Below, piece after piece: positions 22,637 to 34,418 of a DNA stretch of 64,000 bases. The first letter of the stretch is position 1. The number at the start of each line of letters is the position of its first letter. Location: positions 101,021,176 through 101,085,175 of the forward strand of contig OW240921.1 in the NCBI GenBank assembly GCA_933207985.1. The letters run 5' to 3'. Both the position numbers and the translations under genes were made by a program. This DNA is from Pelobates cultripes. Its lineage: Eukaryota; Chordata; Amphibia; Anura; Pelobatidae. Below the pieces are notes generated by a model, which worked only from the letters and a program-made list of their open reading frames with translations, was not told the origin of the DNA and made no database searches.

Positions 22637-23325
22637 CAGTGGCAGACTAAGGGTGAGGAGGGGGCGGTCTGCCCCGGTTGCCATCAGGTAGGGGGTAGCC
22701 ATAACCCAGGTCTGAGAGCTAAACGGGGACGTGTGAGCTGTGCCCCATGGCAGCTGGGGTGTCACACAGCTCACAGGCAGAGACAAGCAAACTGAAGTGG
22801 CCACACAGAAGTTTGGGGGCGGAGCAATGGCCGTTTGGGTGCGGAGCCAATCCGAAAGCGGGGCCGGGGCTTGGGACGGCCCTTATCTGCTGCTGTTGCT
22901 GCTGCACATGGAAGTGCAGCGAGAAGAAATCCCTGCTCCTCTACCTAACAGGCTTCAGCCAGGGAAAGACTTCAATGAATCCACTCCTCCAGCCCACTGT
23001 CTGTAAGTAAATAATAGAGTGTGTGTGTGTAACTGTCTGCCTGTAATTGTGTGTGTGTGTGACTGTATATGTGACTGTCTGCCTGTAAAAGTGTGCGTGA
23101 CTGTGTGTTACTGCTTGTAACGGACTGTGTGTATGACTGCCTGTGACTATAGGTGTGACTGTCTACATGTGACTGTCTGCCTGTAACTGTATGTGAGGGG
23201 GTGCAGGGATTTTGTAGAAGGGACAGGGGTTTTAAAACGTTTACAAATTTGTGCAATACATTTTTGGAGGGGGGTGCCAATCCCAGGACCCGCCCTGGAT
23301 GCCACATGTTCTAGGTACGCCCCTG
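22637..23325. mobile_element. Non-autonomous hAT element, 689 bp
   Basis: An exact 8-bp duplication GGCACTAT flanks it (22629-22636 and 23326-23333). Terminal inverted repeats are short and imperfect: left CAGTGGCAGACTAAGG, right (complement) CAGGGGCGTACCTAGA, close to the usual hAT end CAGTGGCGTA. It encodes no transposase. Inside are a possible hairpin GTGAGCTGTG..CACAGCTCAC (about 22732-22770) and a TG-rich run. Confidence 0.82.
23012..23195. repeat. TG-rich degenerate microsatellite
   Basis: Repeats of the kind TGTGACTGTCTGCCTGTAA within the hAT element, built from a TG tract that diverged and re-expanded. Apparent frames here are compositional. Confidence 0.7.
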
Positions 23326-23744
23326 GGCACTATAACCATTTCATCTAATTGAATTGGTTATAGTGCCTGGAATGCCTGGGAACTGCCCCTCCATTCAGTA
23401 ATAAACCATTTCCAGACAATTTGATACTAAATAAGGGTTCCTGGCTACCCTCAGCCCTGCCCAAAAAGGAGGTATGACTAAGGCAGAGATGACACATTTC
23501 CTTATACTCATACCCTTTCATACTGCAAATGGGCCCTCTGATAGGCTAAAAGCAGTCAGCTGTCACACTCAGCCAATCACAGCTGCCCATTGCTGATCAA
23601 GCTAGTACTTCCTCATTAGCCTATTAAGCACAGAAGGGATGGGGCTGCCGGGACTCTTGTTTAACATTGAAACTTAAAAACATTAAAAACTGTTTAATGT
23701 GGAATGAAAGGGTGGCACTAGGGGTCTCCAGAAATGTTAACCAG

Positions 23745-23880
23745 TTATTATTATTATTAGTATTATTACTGGTATTTACTGGTATTACAATGTTATCATA
23801 GGGGGAGATTTGATACATTTGATAAATGAGATAATTACAAAAACTTACAGGAACTATAGGTTGAAGAGGACCCTGCTCAA
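23745..23880 (-). mobile_element. L2-type tail nested in the T2-like MITE
   Basis: Plus strand reads (TAT)n then ..ACAATGTTATCATAGGGGGAG..AATTACAAAAACTTACAGGAAC.ATAGGTTGAAGAGGA, the body also found at 762-935 and 58857-58970. The GCGCT part of the tail is missing. Confidence 0.6.
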
Positions 23881-23920
23881 ATGAGATGGAGCAAATACAG
23901 TGTCTACAGTGTCCCTTTAA

Positions 23921-24522
23921 TAACAAATAATATATTTTGTAATTAGGAAATATCGATATAAACAATGCTGACTCTTGAGAAAGCAAATAGTTCAAGGGAA
24001 TAGCAAACAAATTAAAATTGGTTTTGTTGCATGTCATAATATCATAATATAAGGAAATTCTGCATCTATATCTATGTTCCCAATGAGACACAAGGGATGC
24101 TGGTTAGATACAGATGAAGGATAACTTTACAGCCAATTTACATAAATATATTGCTTTAGGAAAATCTTAAAATGTAAACATTTGCCATATGTTCAGCTAA
24201 TAGTAATACTTACCACCAATATACAGTCCCTAGCACAGTCCTGGTATATACCACTCTCGTAGCTTACTGGTGGATTACACTAAACAAAGAATTGTAGAAA
24301 ATCAGCACAGTAATAGTAATGTTTAGGTCACAATAATTGAATTTGCAACATTCTCCAATTTGGCTATTTTGAGGACATATTTGCATTTCTCTTATCAGCT
24401 CTATATAATTCCTTGTGTAATTGAATAAAGTGAATAAACCTGTGTTTGGCATACTGTACCTCTAACACACACCAGTGAGACTGTTAAAGAGACTATTTGT
24501 TTATCGTTGCTGTCAAACACGG
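23921..24522. other. Non-coding sequence, nothing recognised
   Basis: AT-rich spacer with no clear repeat or exon. Confidence 0.35.
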
Positions 24523-24762
24523 GTGATCTGTTACTTGTTGCAGCCTTTTCTGATAATTAATGGGTTAATATATCACATTATATTATTGGTTTGGTGATGT
24601 ATGATTGAAATATACCAACCAGTGATCTGTTACTTGTTGCAGCCTTTTCTGGTAATTAATGGGTTAATATATCACATTATATTATTGGTTTGGTGATGTA
24701 TGTTTGAAATATACCAACCAGTGATCTGTTACTTGTTGCAGTCTTCTCTGGCTGGTAGTGTG
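24523..24762. repeat. 99-bp tandem repeat, about 2.4 copies
   Basis: GTGATCTGTTACTTGTTGCAG starts at 24523, 24622 and 24721, an exact period of 99. Copies 1 and 2 differ at about two positions. The third stops after some 40 bases. Confidence 0.9.
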
Positions 24763-25225
24763 TTTGTATAAAGATTTATATGTCACAATGTATCCGAGGA
24801 ATCTACCATCAATTCTATGAATGGCATATCACATGCCATTCATTGATCTTTTATTTAGAGCTGTGCTTGCTGGCCGTTGACATGTTATTATATGGAATTC
24901 CGTATTATATGACTGGACTGTGTCAGGCGTTGATCAGTTGTTGTTTCATTAGTAAGCCTGTGCAGTCTGTTTCAAAAGAATTGTTTATCGGAATTTTGTG
25001 CAATCGTCAGGTAGTCCAAATTCTGTAACTTCGAATCGCCATATGGATATATGACAAAACAGCCGAAATGGACAATAGACGGACACTTTTGTTTGATTCC
25101 TGATTTGGCGTTCCACCCGTGGCACCAAAAAAATAATAAATATATATGACTGATTCGAATAATTGCAAATGATTGAAGGTTAGGAGACAGCCACTAAATG
25201 CTGAGTCACTGGTCAAGTGAGAAAT

Positions 25226-25311
25226 AACATAGAAACATAGAAACGTAGAATGTGACGGCAGATAAGAACCATTTGGCCCATCTAGTCTGCCCAATTTTCT
25301 AAATAAGTATT
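25226..25311 (-). mobile_element. CR1-like LINE 3' end
   Basis: AACATAGAAACATAGAAACG then TAGAATGTGACGGCAG and ..CCCATCTAGTCTGCCC match the 3' end of the LINE at 15150-15974, in the same orientation. Only about 85 bases remain. Confidence 0.8.
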
Positions 25312-25521
25312 TTTAAATAAGTGACCAGAAAAGGGGACATTTTTTTTTTTCTAATGGATTTTCTTACTGTTTATTCTTTTGTTTTCCTCCTTTGGTCACT
25401 TATTCGCCATTGACAAAATGGAAGCGCCACATTGTTTCAGACGGATTGATTAGGGTGAGCTGAATTTGGTTGCCATGCGCAAGTCTATTCACTAGTATGT
25501 TTTGAAGTGAATGCTCTACTC

Positions 25522-25657
25522 CAGGGATAGGCAACCTTTGGCACTCCAGATGTTGTGGACTACATCCCCCATAATGCTCTTACACCCATAATGCTGGCAA
25601 AGCATCATGGGAGGTGTAGTCCAAAACATCTGGAGTGCCGATGGTTGCCTATGCCTG
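25522..25657. mobile_element. Palindromic hAT-type MITE, 136 bp
   Basis: An exact 8-bp duplication CTCTACTC lies at 25514-25521 and 25658-25665. The ends are inverted repeats starting CAGGGATAGGCAACC (left) and CAGGCATAGGCAACC (right complement), continuing through GCACTCCAGATGTT and GGACTACA. The element could form a single long hairpin. No coding capacity. Confidence 0.88.
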
Positions 25658-26093
25658 CTCTACTCTAATGAATCCATGCTGAATGGGAACTTTCTGTTCT
25701 CATCCACACATCCTGATTGAGCCTTGTTAACGTTTCATTCTGTGAGATGTGCTGCTCTATGCCTTATTTCCCCCACGGAGTAATACATTTAGGGCATGGC
25801 AGACCATTCTGCAAACTTAATTTCAGCTACTACTTGCGGCAGGGGAGACTTGTAAAGCAATCCACTTTAATTGTTATCGATTTCACTTTCAATTTTCCCT
25901 TTTGAAATGCAATTTCTTTAATCTGTCTTGTGCTGTGCTGGTGAAATACAAATACCATGAGCCAAATATATTATAAATAATGAGTCTGTGGGTATGTAAT
26001 GCAACATTTAGGCCTCAGTAAGTATCACCGCAGCTTGCAATCAGGGGAATAATAAAAAAAAAATATTTAAGAAATGTTACTCGTTCCTCCCAG

Positions 26094-26151
26094 CTATTAA
26101 ACGCAGCTCATAATTCTTCATTTGAATGCCATCTTTCATTGCTTGTCAGAG
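26094..26151 (+). other. Weak exon-like segment, 58 nt
   Basis: Bounded by TTCCTCCCAG and the donor GTAAGT and open in one frame (LLNAAHNSSFECHLSLLVR). The polypyrimidine tract is short, the length is not a multiple of three and no partner exon was found. It could be a decoy. Confidence 0.15.
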
Positions 26152-26374
26152 GTAAGTGGATTGTATATATATAAGGGGATTAACACCTCTAAATGTGGGT
26201 ATCTCCACCCAGTGTCTAGAAGTGTCAGACATAGGAAATATACAAAGTAGTCCTCGCTTTAACACACAAATTAAGAAAATACCATATGGTTGTAGAAATG
26301 TGAATAATGTGAATAATGAAAAAAAAAATATTTTGGGGGTGTCCTCAAGCTCCTTCACATTTTGTTTCTGTTAT

Positions 26375-26530
26375 CTTACCCCTTGTGTCTCTTTACCCCA
26401 CTCCAGCTAGCATGTAAGATCATTGAGCAGGGCCCTCAACCCCTCTTCCTGTGCATCCAGCTCGTCTGGTCTGTTAGTCCACCCATTGTGCAGCGCTGTG
26501 GTATTTGTTGGTGTTTTATAAATAATAATT
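26375..26530 (+). mobile_element. L2-type LINE/SINE 3' end
   Basis: Shares CTAGCATGTAAG.TCATTGAGCAGGGCCCTCAACCCCTC with 7290-7325. It ends in GTGCAGCGCTGTGGTATTTG..GGTGTTTTATAAATAATAAT. Confidence 0.7.
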
Positions 26531-27223
26531 ACAACATGCTGAAACGTAGGATCCATGGTCAATCTGTTACTCCCACCCTCCCGGTACAAGCTAGCTGGGT
26601 CTTCCTAAATTGAATGTTTTGGCCATTCCTTTACACAATAACATATTAATCTTTCAGTCACTGCCGTCATGGACAATTAACATCCTCCATGACTATATTG
26701 TAACAGAGCTTCACAGGGATTCAGTTCTTCTTGGCAATAATGACTCACATCAGTAATGGCTTTCTTGCTGTCAATATCCATACTTTCAGTGACTTGCAGA
26801 TCTAGCAGCAAGAGTTTCTTTGACTTCGGTGGAGACTGATTTCTTAGAATAATTCCACGGCAGTTACAACATATATCTGGTATAACATACCAACGCTATG
26901 CATATCTTTGATCTAAACACATAAGCTCCTACATTAGAAGCTGCCAGATCTTTGGTTTACAGATGATTTATTGTGTTCTTGTCTGTTTAAAGAATCTTTG
27001 GTATAATCTTGATACCAGCCTATCACTTATCTTTAAGCTCACAAGCTTTTGCACATTTTTGGAATCCTGAACATGCTGAGAGGGCTGCACCCCCGGACAT
27101 TTTTTTAAAGGAACAGCAGAGGCAAACTAAATGTTTTGTTTAACGGATATGGAACAAGCTACAATTTTGGTTCATGCCCATTAATATCAGTGTATAATAT
27201 GGAGATTTTAGTGAAATTATGAT
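26531..27223. other. Non-coding sequence, nothing recognised
   Basis: AT-rich with no recognised repeat family or exon. Confidence 0.3.
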
Positions 27224-27578
27224 CAGTCCTTGTCTATGACGATGAGACTTACCCTGTCTAAAATGAGGAAGCCTGGCCTCTATATGATGATGGACTTTAG
27301 ACCGTCTGTAACAGTTGCTAGCCTGTTTATGATGATATCCCAAGTCTGTCTATAGCAATGGACCCTAGCCTGGCTATAATGACGGACCCTAGCATAACTA
27401 TGATGATGGACCCCAGAATGTCTATAATGATGGAGCTCACTCTGTCCATAAAGATTGTGCCTAGCCTGTCTCTGAAGATGGACCCTTGCTTGTGTATAAT
27501 GATGGACCCTTGCTTGTCCATAATGATGGACCCTTGCTTGTCTATAATGATGGACCCTACCTTATTGATAATAAGGAC
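27224..27578. repeat. 24-bp minisatellite, about 14 units
   Basis: Units resemble CTTGTCTATAATGATGGACCC plus three bases. Eight consecutive units from about 27364 keep an exact 24-base period and the older units to the left slip to 21-23. Because 24 is divisible by three, long frames with an eight-residue repeat stay open on both strands (for example MDPCLSIM on the plus strand). These frames look like a by-product of period and divergence, not a gene. Confidence 0.85.
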
Positions 27579-28991
27579 TATTGCATATCTACCTAGTCAG
27601 TTTATAAAATTGTTTTTTATTATTTTGGATAAGCTTTGAAAATTATCACAATCTGTTACAAAATAAATGTTTCCAATTAATTATCTACAGAAGTCACCCT
27701 TAAAGTCTATGGGAATTTTTGTAGATAAACAATTTAAACATTTTCCAACAGATTATTAATTTAAAAAAAAAATTAAATCATGTCTTAACATGAATGGCAG
27801 GGATCAAGGAGTTAAATAATTGCATGGAGTCCACATAATCTCTATTGATTTTATGATATTGTGGTTTGGAAAATGTTTGAAGGAATATAGTATTCTTTGT
27901 GATCCATATTTGGTTCCCAATAAAGGCTAACAGTAACGTACTCATGCAGTTAGAAAATTGTTCGTCCTAAATAGTTTGTACACAAAGGTTTGATTCTTTT
28001 ACAGTATTATTGTCTGACAACGTCCACTTCAGTGTTCCTGTGGCAACGTTCTCCATTTACTGGCTAGAATCTTGCTGCGACTCTGCAGCCTTTAATATTT
28101 GACTGGTCTCCAAGGCTGCAAAGCTGGATCTTAGCCATTTTTGCTACTTGTATCTTAGAAGTCTTCAGAGAGGGGAGTCATCTGGTGTGGGGTGCGTCTC
28201 CTTTGATGCTGAGAAGGAATGGAGGAGAAATGCCACATTCAAGGTGGAGGGATCGCCTCAAAGAAAATGTAAAAAAAATTATCTTGGCACATTAACCCTT
28301 TAAGGCTAACAGGCCTTCAGCAACGAAGGCCGAATGATTTGATGAATAGATACACGGAACTAAAAAGTACAGTTTTGACTTGTATCTGTTATTGCATTTT
28401 GGCGATTCTGAGAGGTTTCTGGTAATGAGAAAATTGAGCATGCATAACTTAAATAACTTATCATATCTCGTTTCTCCTAGAATCCCCTGTGTTCTAGGGT
28501 TTGTATAAATATTTTACCTCCTGCCGCCTCTCCCCCAGCTGCTGTTTCATGCCTCTGCCAGGGTTATACTTCCTCTTTTGTTGTTAAAGGATTTCGGCAG
28601 TAATCCACATAACTATGCTCATTCCTTTCATATGGGTTTTGTTGTTGCTAGAGGGGTCAGGAAATGTCAATATATCAAATGTAACAGACTTTATACTAAA
28701 CACTTAATCTTAGGCGGTATAGCAGAAGTAAAATGCCCTTCTGGTATGATGGGAAATGTAGTTTGCATACATCTACAGTACAGAGCTTTACCTTCGCTAA
28801 AATATACTCAGTTTATGCATACTTCCATAATATTGGAGACTAAAACTCGATATCTGAGACATACAGTGATTGTTATTATAATGTACAGAGAAAATTTGTC
28901 ATGGTTAAAACGACGAGAAAATAATGACTGTGTGCAAAATTGCAGTGAAAATAAAGCTAAAAAGACAGGTTTAGTTTTTTTTTAGATTTAA
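27579..28991. other. Non-coding sequence, nothing firm
   Basis: A 135-codon frame at 28578-28985 has no recognisable domain, and part of it (CTGGTATGATGGGAAATGTAGTTTGC, about 28742-28767) resembles the interior of hAT-type palindromes. It is treated as chance. Confidence 0.35.
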
Positions 28992-29212
28992 TTAAAGGAA
29001 CACTATAGTGCCATGAATACAAATATCAGCATCTCCTCATAGAGATGCATTGAATCTGCTCAATGTGAATCACTGACCCAGGAAGCACCTCTAGTGGCCG
29101 TCTGAGTGACTACCACTAGGGGTGTCCCTAGGCAGTAATGTAAACACTGCCTTTTTTACTCAGAACATACACAATAAGCTGTAGTTGTTCTGCTGACGAT
29201 AGTGTCCCTTGA
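28992..29212. mobile_element. T2-like MITE, short copy
   Basis: Left end TTAAAGGAACACTATAGTG (28992). Right end CTGTAGTTGTTCTGCTGACG then ATAGTGTCCCTT, with the terminal TTAA changed to TTGA. The two termini look like different subfamilies, suggesting a recombinant or a deletion between two copies. The shared phrase GGAAGCACCTCTAGTGGCCG is inside. Confidence 0.65.
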
Positions 29213-29249
29213 CTGCTGAGCCATGTAAACCTCCCATTGCCCAATAAAT

Positions 29250-29725
29250 ACACAACACAAGGGCAACGGCCACAGCTTTATTGAACTTTTGAACCAGCAT
29301 TAACGTCCATCTTCCAGCGCGATCGGCTTTCTCTCACGTCAGATCCTGCCTCACCGGAAGAGACGCCGGATTGCTCGAGCGCACCGTCCTTCCGCCGCCA
29401 TCTTGAGCCCGCCGACTCTCCACCGATCCAAGCCGCAGCCGCCTACCAGCAGCCCAGACAGGCATGGGTAGACCTCCATCCGCAGCTCGTCTCCACTGCC
29501 CCCGCTCCATCTGCCACCGCTCCGCCGCACCGGACTGGGGGAAATGCGCGTAGGAGCTCTGGAGCGCCTGGGCCGCCAACCGCCATCATGGACCTGGCCG
29601 GCCTCCGCCACAGCATCCCCGCCATTGGTCTCCTGCAATCCGCCAAGGACCCGCTTCCATTCGCCACCAGGTATGCCTGCAGCACTTCAATCACAGCCTC
29701 ACGAGACAATGCAGCCATAGCTATG
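29250..29725 (-). other. CpG-rich block with open frames, possible retroelement remnant
   Basis: This is the only strongly GC- and CpG-rich stretch in the window. On the minus strand a frame from ATG at 29718 begins MAALSREAVIEVLQAYLVAN and continues with alternative frames open to about 29334. A polyadenylation signal AATAAA follows on the same strand (29277-29282), within AATAAAGCTGTGGCC. No known domain was recognised. A start, a short frame and a nearby AATAAA with CpG-rich sequence fit a decayed retrotransposon or, less likely, a CpG island with a short gene. Confidence 0.35.
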
Positions 29726-29789
29726 AATGCTGTAGCTCCTTGGAAACAGCGAATTAACTGTAAATAAGGAAAATTCGCTTTTCTTATTG

Positions 29790-29794
29790 ATGTA

Positions 29795-29826
<32 letters not shown>

Positions 29827-29841
29827 TTTTTTTTTTTTTTA
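29790..29841. repeat. (AT)n microsatellite followed by poly(T)
   Basis: About 14 TA repeats followed by about 20 T residues. On the minus strand this is poly(A) then (AT)n, which could be a decayed retroposon tail. Confidence 0.85.
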
Positions 29842-32537
29842 AAAGCCTGAGCCACTCTCCAGTAAAGAGCTCCTGTCAATTACACTCCTTCTTTTGAAGT
29901 GGTAAGTGCCCACCCCCAGACTCCCTTTTACCTGTACCCATTTTTGCAACATTGTTTTCCCCTTGATCCAGCCCCTTCCTTGGGCAGCAGTCATGCTTCC
30001 CTTCCTTGGCAGTCCAGGGAATCTCCTTAACCACATCATATTCTTTTGATTACAATCATATTAGCAGTTTTTACAAATAATGGAGTCACACTCTGCGCCT
30101 TTATTTATAAAACATCTATTATAGTTTTATCACCTAGGAGAGGGTATAATTTTTTTTAACACTTTGCCATAATTTTGGAGATTGACTTAACCCCCCCAAT
30201 ATTGAGACTTGACAAAGATGGAGAAATGTGTTCGGGACATTTCTTTAAGTGACCTGTAACCCAACATCGTATGGTAATTACCAAAACTGACTTTTTCTAT
30301 AGTTTTATGACACTCCCCTGTGTCCCTGTAAAACCTTTGATGGTCGTAAAGCAATTGCAGGCGTTTTATTAAGGCGGCAATAACGTTTTGCTCCTTTGTA
30401 TAGTTGCAGTGAATGATGGGAAACAAAGATGGCTGAGCTGACCAGACTGTCCAATTTCTGTTCTGTTGCAGTGACATTTAAGTGATAGGAAATAAAGGCA
30501 CGAGATAAATCAAGTGATTAGGGGTTCATCCGTTTTCATTAGTCACACCAGTTTAAAAGGGTGGTCTTTCAATAAAAGACGCATCACAGTAAAAATGTAG
30601 GACACTTAGACCAATTGATTCCTGTTAGTGTTCTTTTGTATAAAGGTTTTCTGCTGCCTTTTTTAATTTTAGCCCTTCATTTGCCCTATATACCACTTTT
30701 TATATTGTATGTTAGAGTAGCATTGCCACTTGCTGGAATTTTACGGGGATTAGTTTAGTCGAAACTCCGACTCGAATTATACTTTCATTTAAATTATTCA
30801 CAATAATTTTATCAGCTCAGGTTTGTTTAATGGATTTTTATATTGAGTGCTAAAGGCACAAACTAAATGATTGATGCAGTAAAATATATATTGTACATGC
30901 TTGCTTTGTTTGATGATGAAAACCTATTGAGGCATTTTAGATGAAAAGGATATAATAAATGCGGTCTTTGAGCTGTGATGTATAGCACCTTGAATCTCTA
31001 AACATGATGACTTTCAAATGAAATCTGATTGTGATGGAAACTGTGCTTGACATCTGCGCAGGATAGGATGTACGATACTGCAAGAGCAGATATTTGGAGT
31101 GATAACCAAGAAATGATCCATGTGGACTTCTGCTCCCAAGATGCTCAGACACCATTAGTTTTCTATATGTTCTAAAATCTAAAATTATTCATTTCTCACA
31201 CATGAATTTCTTTTCAAAATGTTTTTTATTTTTGGTAAGTTTTTCAAACTATTACACAAATGACAAACTTTAAACATAAAAAAAAAGGGAGGCGAAAATA
31301 ACATTAAAACAGTCGGAAAAAAATGAAAAAGAAAATACACACACACAAAAAAATGAGGTATATCCCATCTATAAGTATACAATCAAACATTATACTTGTT
31401 TTCTTGAGTCAAAACGTAGAACACATGAACTTCATGCTACAGACACTAAAAACGTAATTATGGTAGTTTAAAATATTACAGTCAACATCGTAGACTGCAG
31501 ATAAATATCGTGGCAAAAGCAGATGTCTGTCCGCACCTTAGTCTTGCAGCTTTCTTCCAAACAGTACAGGAAGAAACCACAAACAGAACAAGCGAGAAAA
31601 GTCAAATGTGCTTTTTACCTTGAAGAAAGTCATCCCTACAACTTACTCAAGGCATGAGTTTGTAGACATAAAACAGCAATTCTGTTTTTTCTTGAACATA
31701 ATATTTCTCTATCACTGTTTTGAGAAGGAAAATTGTGACCTACCAACAAGTAATGATTGCTTGTGTGGGGTCTCGGAGAGCGTTGGACTGTGGGCTTGGA
31801 TATACAGGAATGTTGGAGCTAAGGAGGTGTCTTACAATTATTGAAGGACTCTCACGCTATTCCTGTGGAATGTAATCGGGGGATTCTTGCCATTCTCTAA
31901 CTGTCCATTAGACAATGCCAGCCAGGGAACATTGTGAAGTCTCTGCACCCTGTGCACTTTCTTTTTGAACTTGAGTTAGCCTTTTGTTTTTTTGTCATAG
32001 TCCACAAGACCTCTCTCGCCCAGAATTAAATGTAAAGGACAAAACATGTTCTGTTTGGGTGTTGTTAACTATGCATGCGGCGGGCCCTGGTATTGAGTAG
32101 GAGGAAAGGGAACAAGGTGCCTTATTGGGTGTATGGGAGGAGGACTGTTTAATCCATCCCGCAATTCACGCACGAATACCCCAGGCTTTAATTTTATTGA
32201 AGCATCTCATTGCATTCTTTACATTGGTGTCAGAGTTCAAGATCAATGCAATTCAGCAAAGGCTGGTCATTAGCTCACACATTACTCAATGTGTAGTAAC
32301 AGTCAGTAATACAATGTTCACAGGGGCAAACTGTATAACTGCTCATGGGATTTCTTCACTAAACAGCAACCGGGTGAATTGAAGCTTGAAATTTGTATAA
32401 TAAGCACATGAATAGCAAACGGAAAATTTATTTTTCATTTTGCCAAATTTACAAGTATTTGTCACGTACATTTCGCTGATTAGATTGACCGTGAAAAATC
32501 ACACAAAAGGAAATGCAATACGGGCTTGCTTTATGTC
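29842..32537. other. Non-coding sequence, nothing firm
   Basis: AT-rich spacer. 31210-31290 has TTTTCAAAATG TTTTTTATTTTTGG followed by A-rich runs, which might be the minus-strand 3' end of an L1. No exon or tandem repeat was recognised. Confidence 0.3.
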
Positions 32538-33055
32538 CTAAAGGGACACTCAAGTGCCAGGAGTACACACTTGTATTGTTCCAGTCCTTAAGTAGGATGA
32601 CTCCCCCTAAAAATAATAAGTAAAGAGTTTTTACTTACTTTTTTTCCATTGCCAAGGCTCCATTGGTGCCGCTTACTTCTCCACCTCTCACTGCGTCATT
32701 GAGGAGGAATGGCCTTCTCCGGATTTGGTCCAATCCAATGCTCTTCATGGATGAGCATTGTGGATGCAATATGCATGCGCATGAGTGCCACTATTAAATT
32801 TCCCCATAGGAAACCATTAAATCATTGTTGTTCTATGGGGGCTGCAGCCACGCAAGTTCTACTCGGCTACTGCAGCAGGAAGCACCTCTTGTGGCTGTCA
32901 GTATAACAACTACTGGGGGTGTTTTTAACCCCGCAATGTAAACATAACTTTCTAAAACACTGCAATTTTTACGTTGCAAGGTTAAACCTCCAGTACAACA
33001 GCACCTAGGTCACTTCACTATGGTGAAGTGGCCTGGGTCCTTTTATAGTAGCAGT
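32538..33055. mobile_element. Diverged TTAA-type MITE
   Basis: The left end CTAAAGGGACACTCAAGTGCC (32538 on), the inner GGAAGCACCTCTTGTGGCTG and the right-hand motif TCACTTCACTATGGTGAAGTGGCCTGGGTCC match the subfamily at 55578-56111. Both TTAA ends are eroded. Confidence 0.55.
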
Positions 33056-34418
33056 TAACCGGTCACTTCACCACCTACTGTAATATAATAAAAGTATAAA
33101 TTATTAAACATGCATACAAATATATGGATGCACATCTAGGCAATATCCCTCTTTTTGATTAAATCTCTCTGCCAATCCCCGTTCTTCACGTTTGTTTGTT
33201 TTTTGGGGGGCTAGAGAGGGAACGGTAGATGCTGTATTTTATTAACATGTGCCATTTTTCCATGGTTTATGGCAAACAGTTATCTGTACCTTTCCTTCTA
33301 AAGGACAAGGGTTTGGGGCTAAGGTGCAAGAGGTTTTAGCATTTTACTTGCCATCCAATTGTCATGCAATGCTCTGCATCTCAGTAAACCAAACCACCAG
33401 ATAGTCTGTTAAATCCAAAGCCTGCACTTAGTAAGAGTGCATTGAGGGGTCACTGGAGTAAGGTCTCCCTCAAGCTATATCGTCAGGATAAGAGGTCTGA
33501 GGATGTGTGGATTTGGTCCTAGTAATGTCTTCTCTCTCTGTGGTCCTTAGTATTTCACCAAATATTGCTGAATTGTGAGTAATGAATTGCTGTTTGGAGA
33601 AAATCAGCCCAGCAGTCAAAACGTTAAGGTTCATTGCTTTAATAAGGCGTGGACGCCTAATACATCTGTATTCCCTCCTTCTTTAATTCATTTCTTTTTA
33701 GGCTGTTCGTCCATGAATCAGTACGGCTGCTGCAGTACGACCTTGGCATACTGCGGCAGGAGCGAGCCCTACGCAGCTTCATTAGTCTAAGTGCGATCAA
33801 TATAGTCGCCTCAGCTATTAGGAGAGCTCTCATTTTATTATTTGTCTAGTTCTGCTGGTGTGTACACTTTCAGACGGAAAACTCTATTGTTTAGAACTGG
33901 ACCATCTCCCAGCCCATGGCAATGAAAAAGATCTTGCTGACAGCTAAATTAATTGTAAAACTATATGTCATAATAAATGAACAAGTAACCAATTTAAACA
34001 GAACTCTTTATTCACATGAATGTCAGTATATATTATATATATATTTTCCTCTTTGTAGCAGCTTGACTCTGTTATATACCCCATTTAGTGTGTTTGGTTA
34101 TGTCATTAAGGATAATGGGAACAATTAATTATTTACATAAAATGATAGTTTAAAATGATAGAGACTGGAAGGATTCATTCTAGATTTTGCTAATTTACTA
34201 CTCCCTGCAGTGTAGATGTGTTTACCCTGTCTGTGTCTTTCAGATGGCAGTTTGTAATATTTGACTGCAGTTTTAGACCACAAAATATTTACAATCAATA
34301 AGTAGTGTTTTCATACAGTTTTATACAGTGTGATAATCTCACATATAAAATGCAATAGTTGTGCTAGAAACCTTTTAGAAACACTTATCTTAAGTTCTGA
34401 TATAGATGGCTTCTTTTA
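33056..34418. other. Non-coding sequence, nothing recognised
   Basis: AT-rich, no repeat family or exon seen. Confidence 0.3.

Larger units (their letters stand above)
22613..23920. mobile_element. T2-like MITE split by a hAT insertion
   Basis: Left end TTAAAGGGACACTGTAGGCACTAT (22613 on) and right end CTACAGTGTCCCTTTAA (TTAA at 23917-23920) belong to one MITE. Its body resumes after the hAT element at 23326 with GGCACTATAACCATTTCATC..GGTTATAGTGCC. The interior (CAGCTGTCACACTCAGCCAATCAC, 23550 on) matches the copy at 42609-43066 in opposite orientation. A further insertion of an L2-type tail lies at 23745-23880. Confidence 0.72.

Noticed and set aside
26094..26151. Exon-like segment ending in GAG|GTAAGT
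   Set aside because: Kept only as a weak feature: short pyrimidine tract, frame-breaking length of 58 nt and no partner exon.
28578..28985. 135-codon plus-strand frame
   Set aside because: No recognised family, overlaps a hAT-like phrase and runs into simple sequence just before a MITE.
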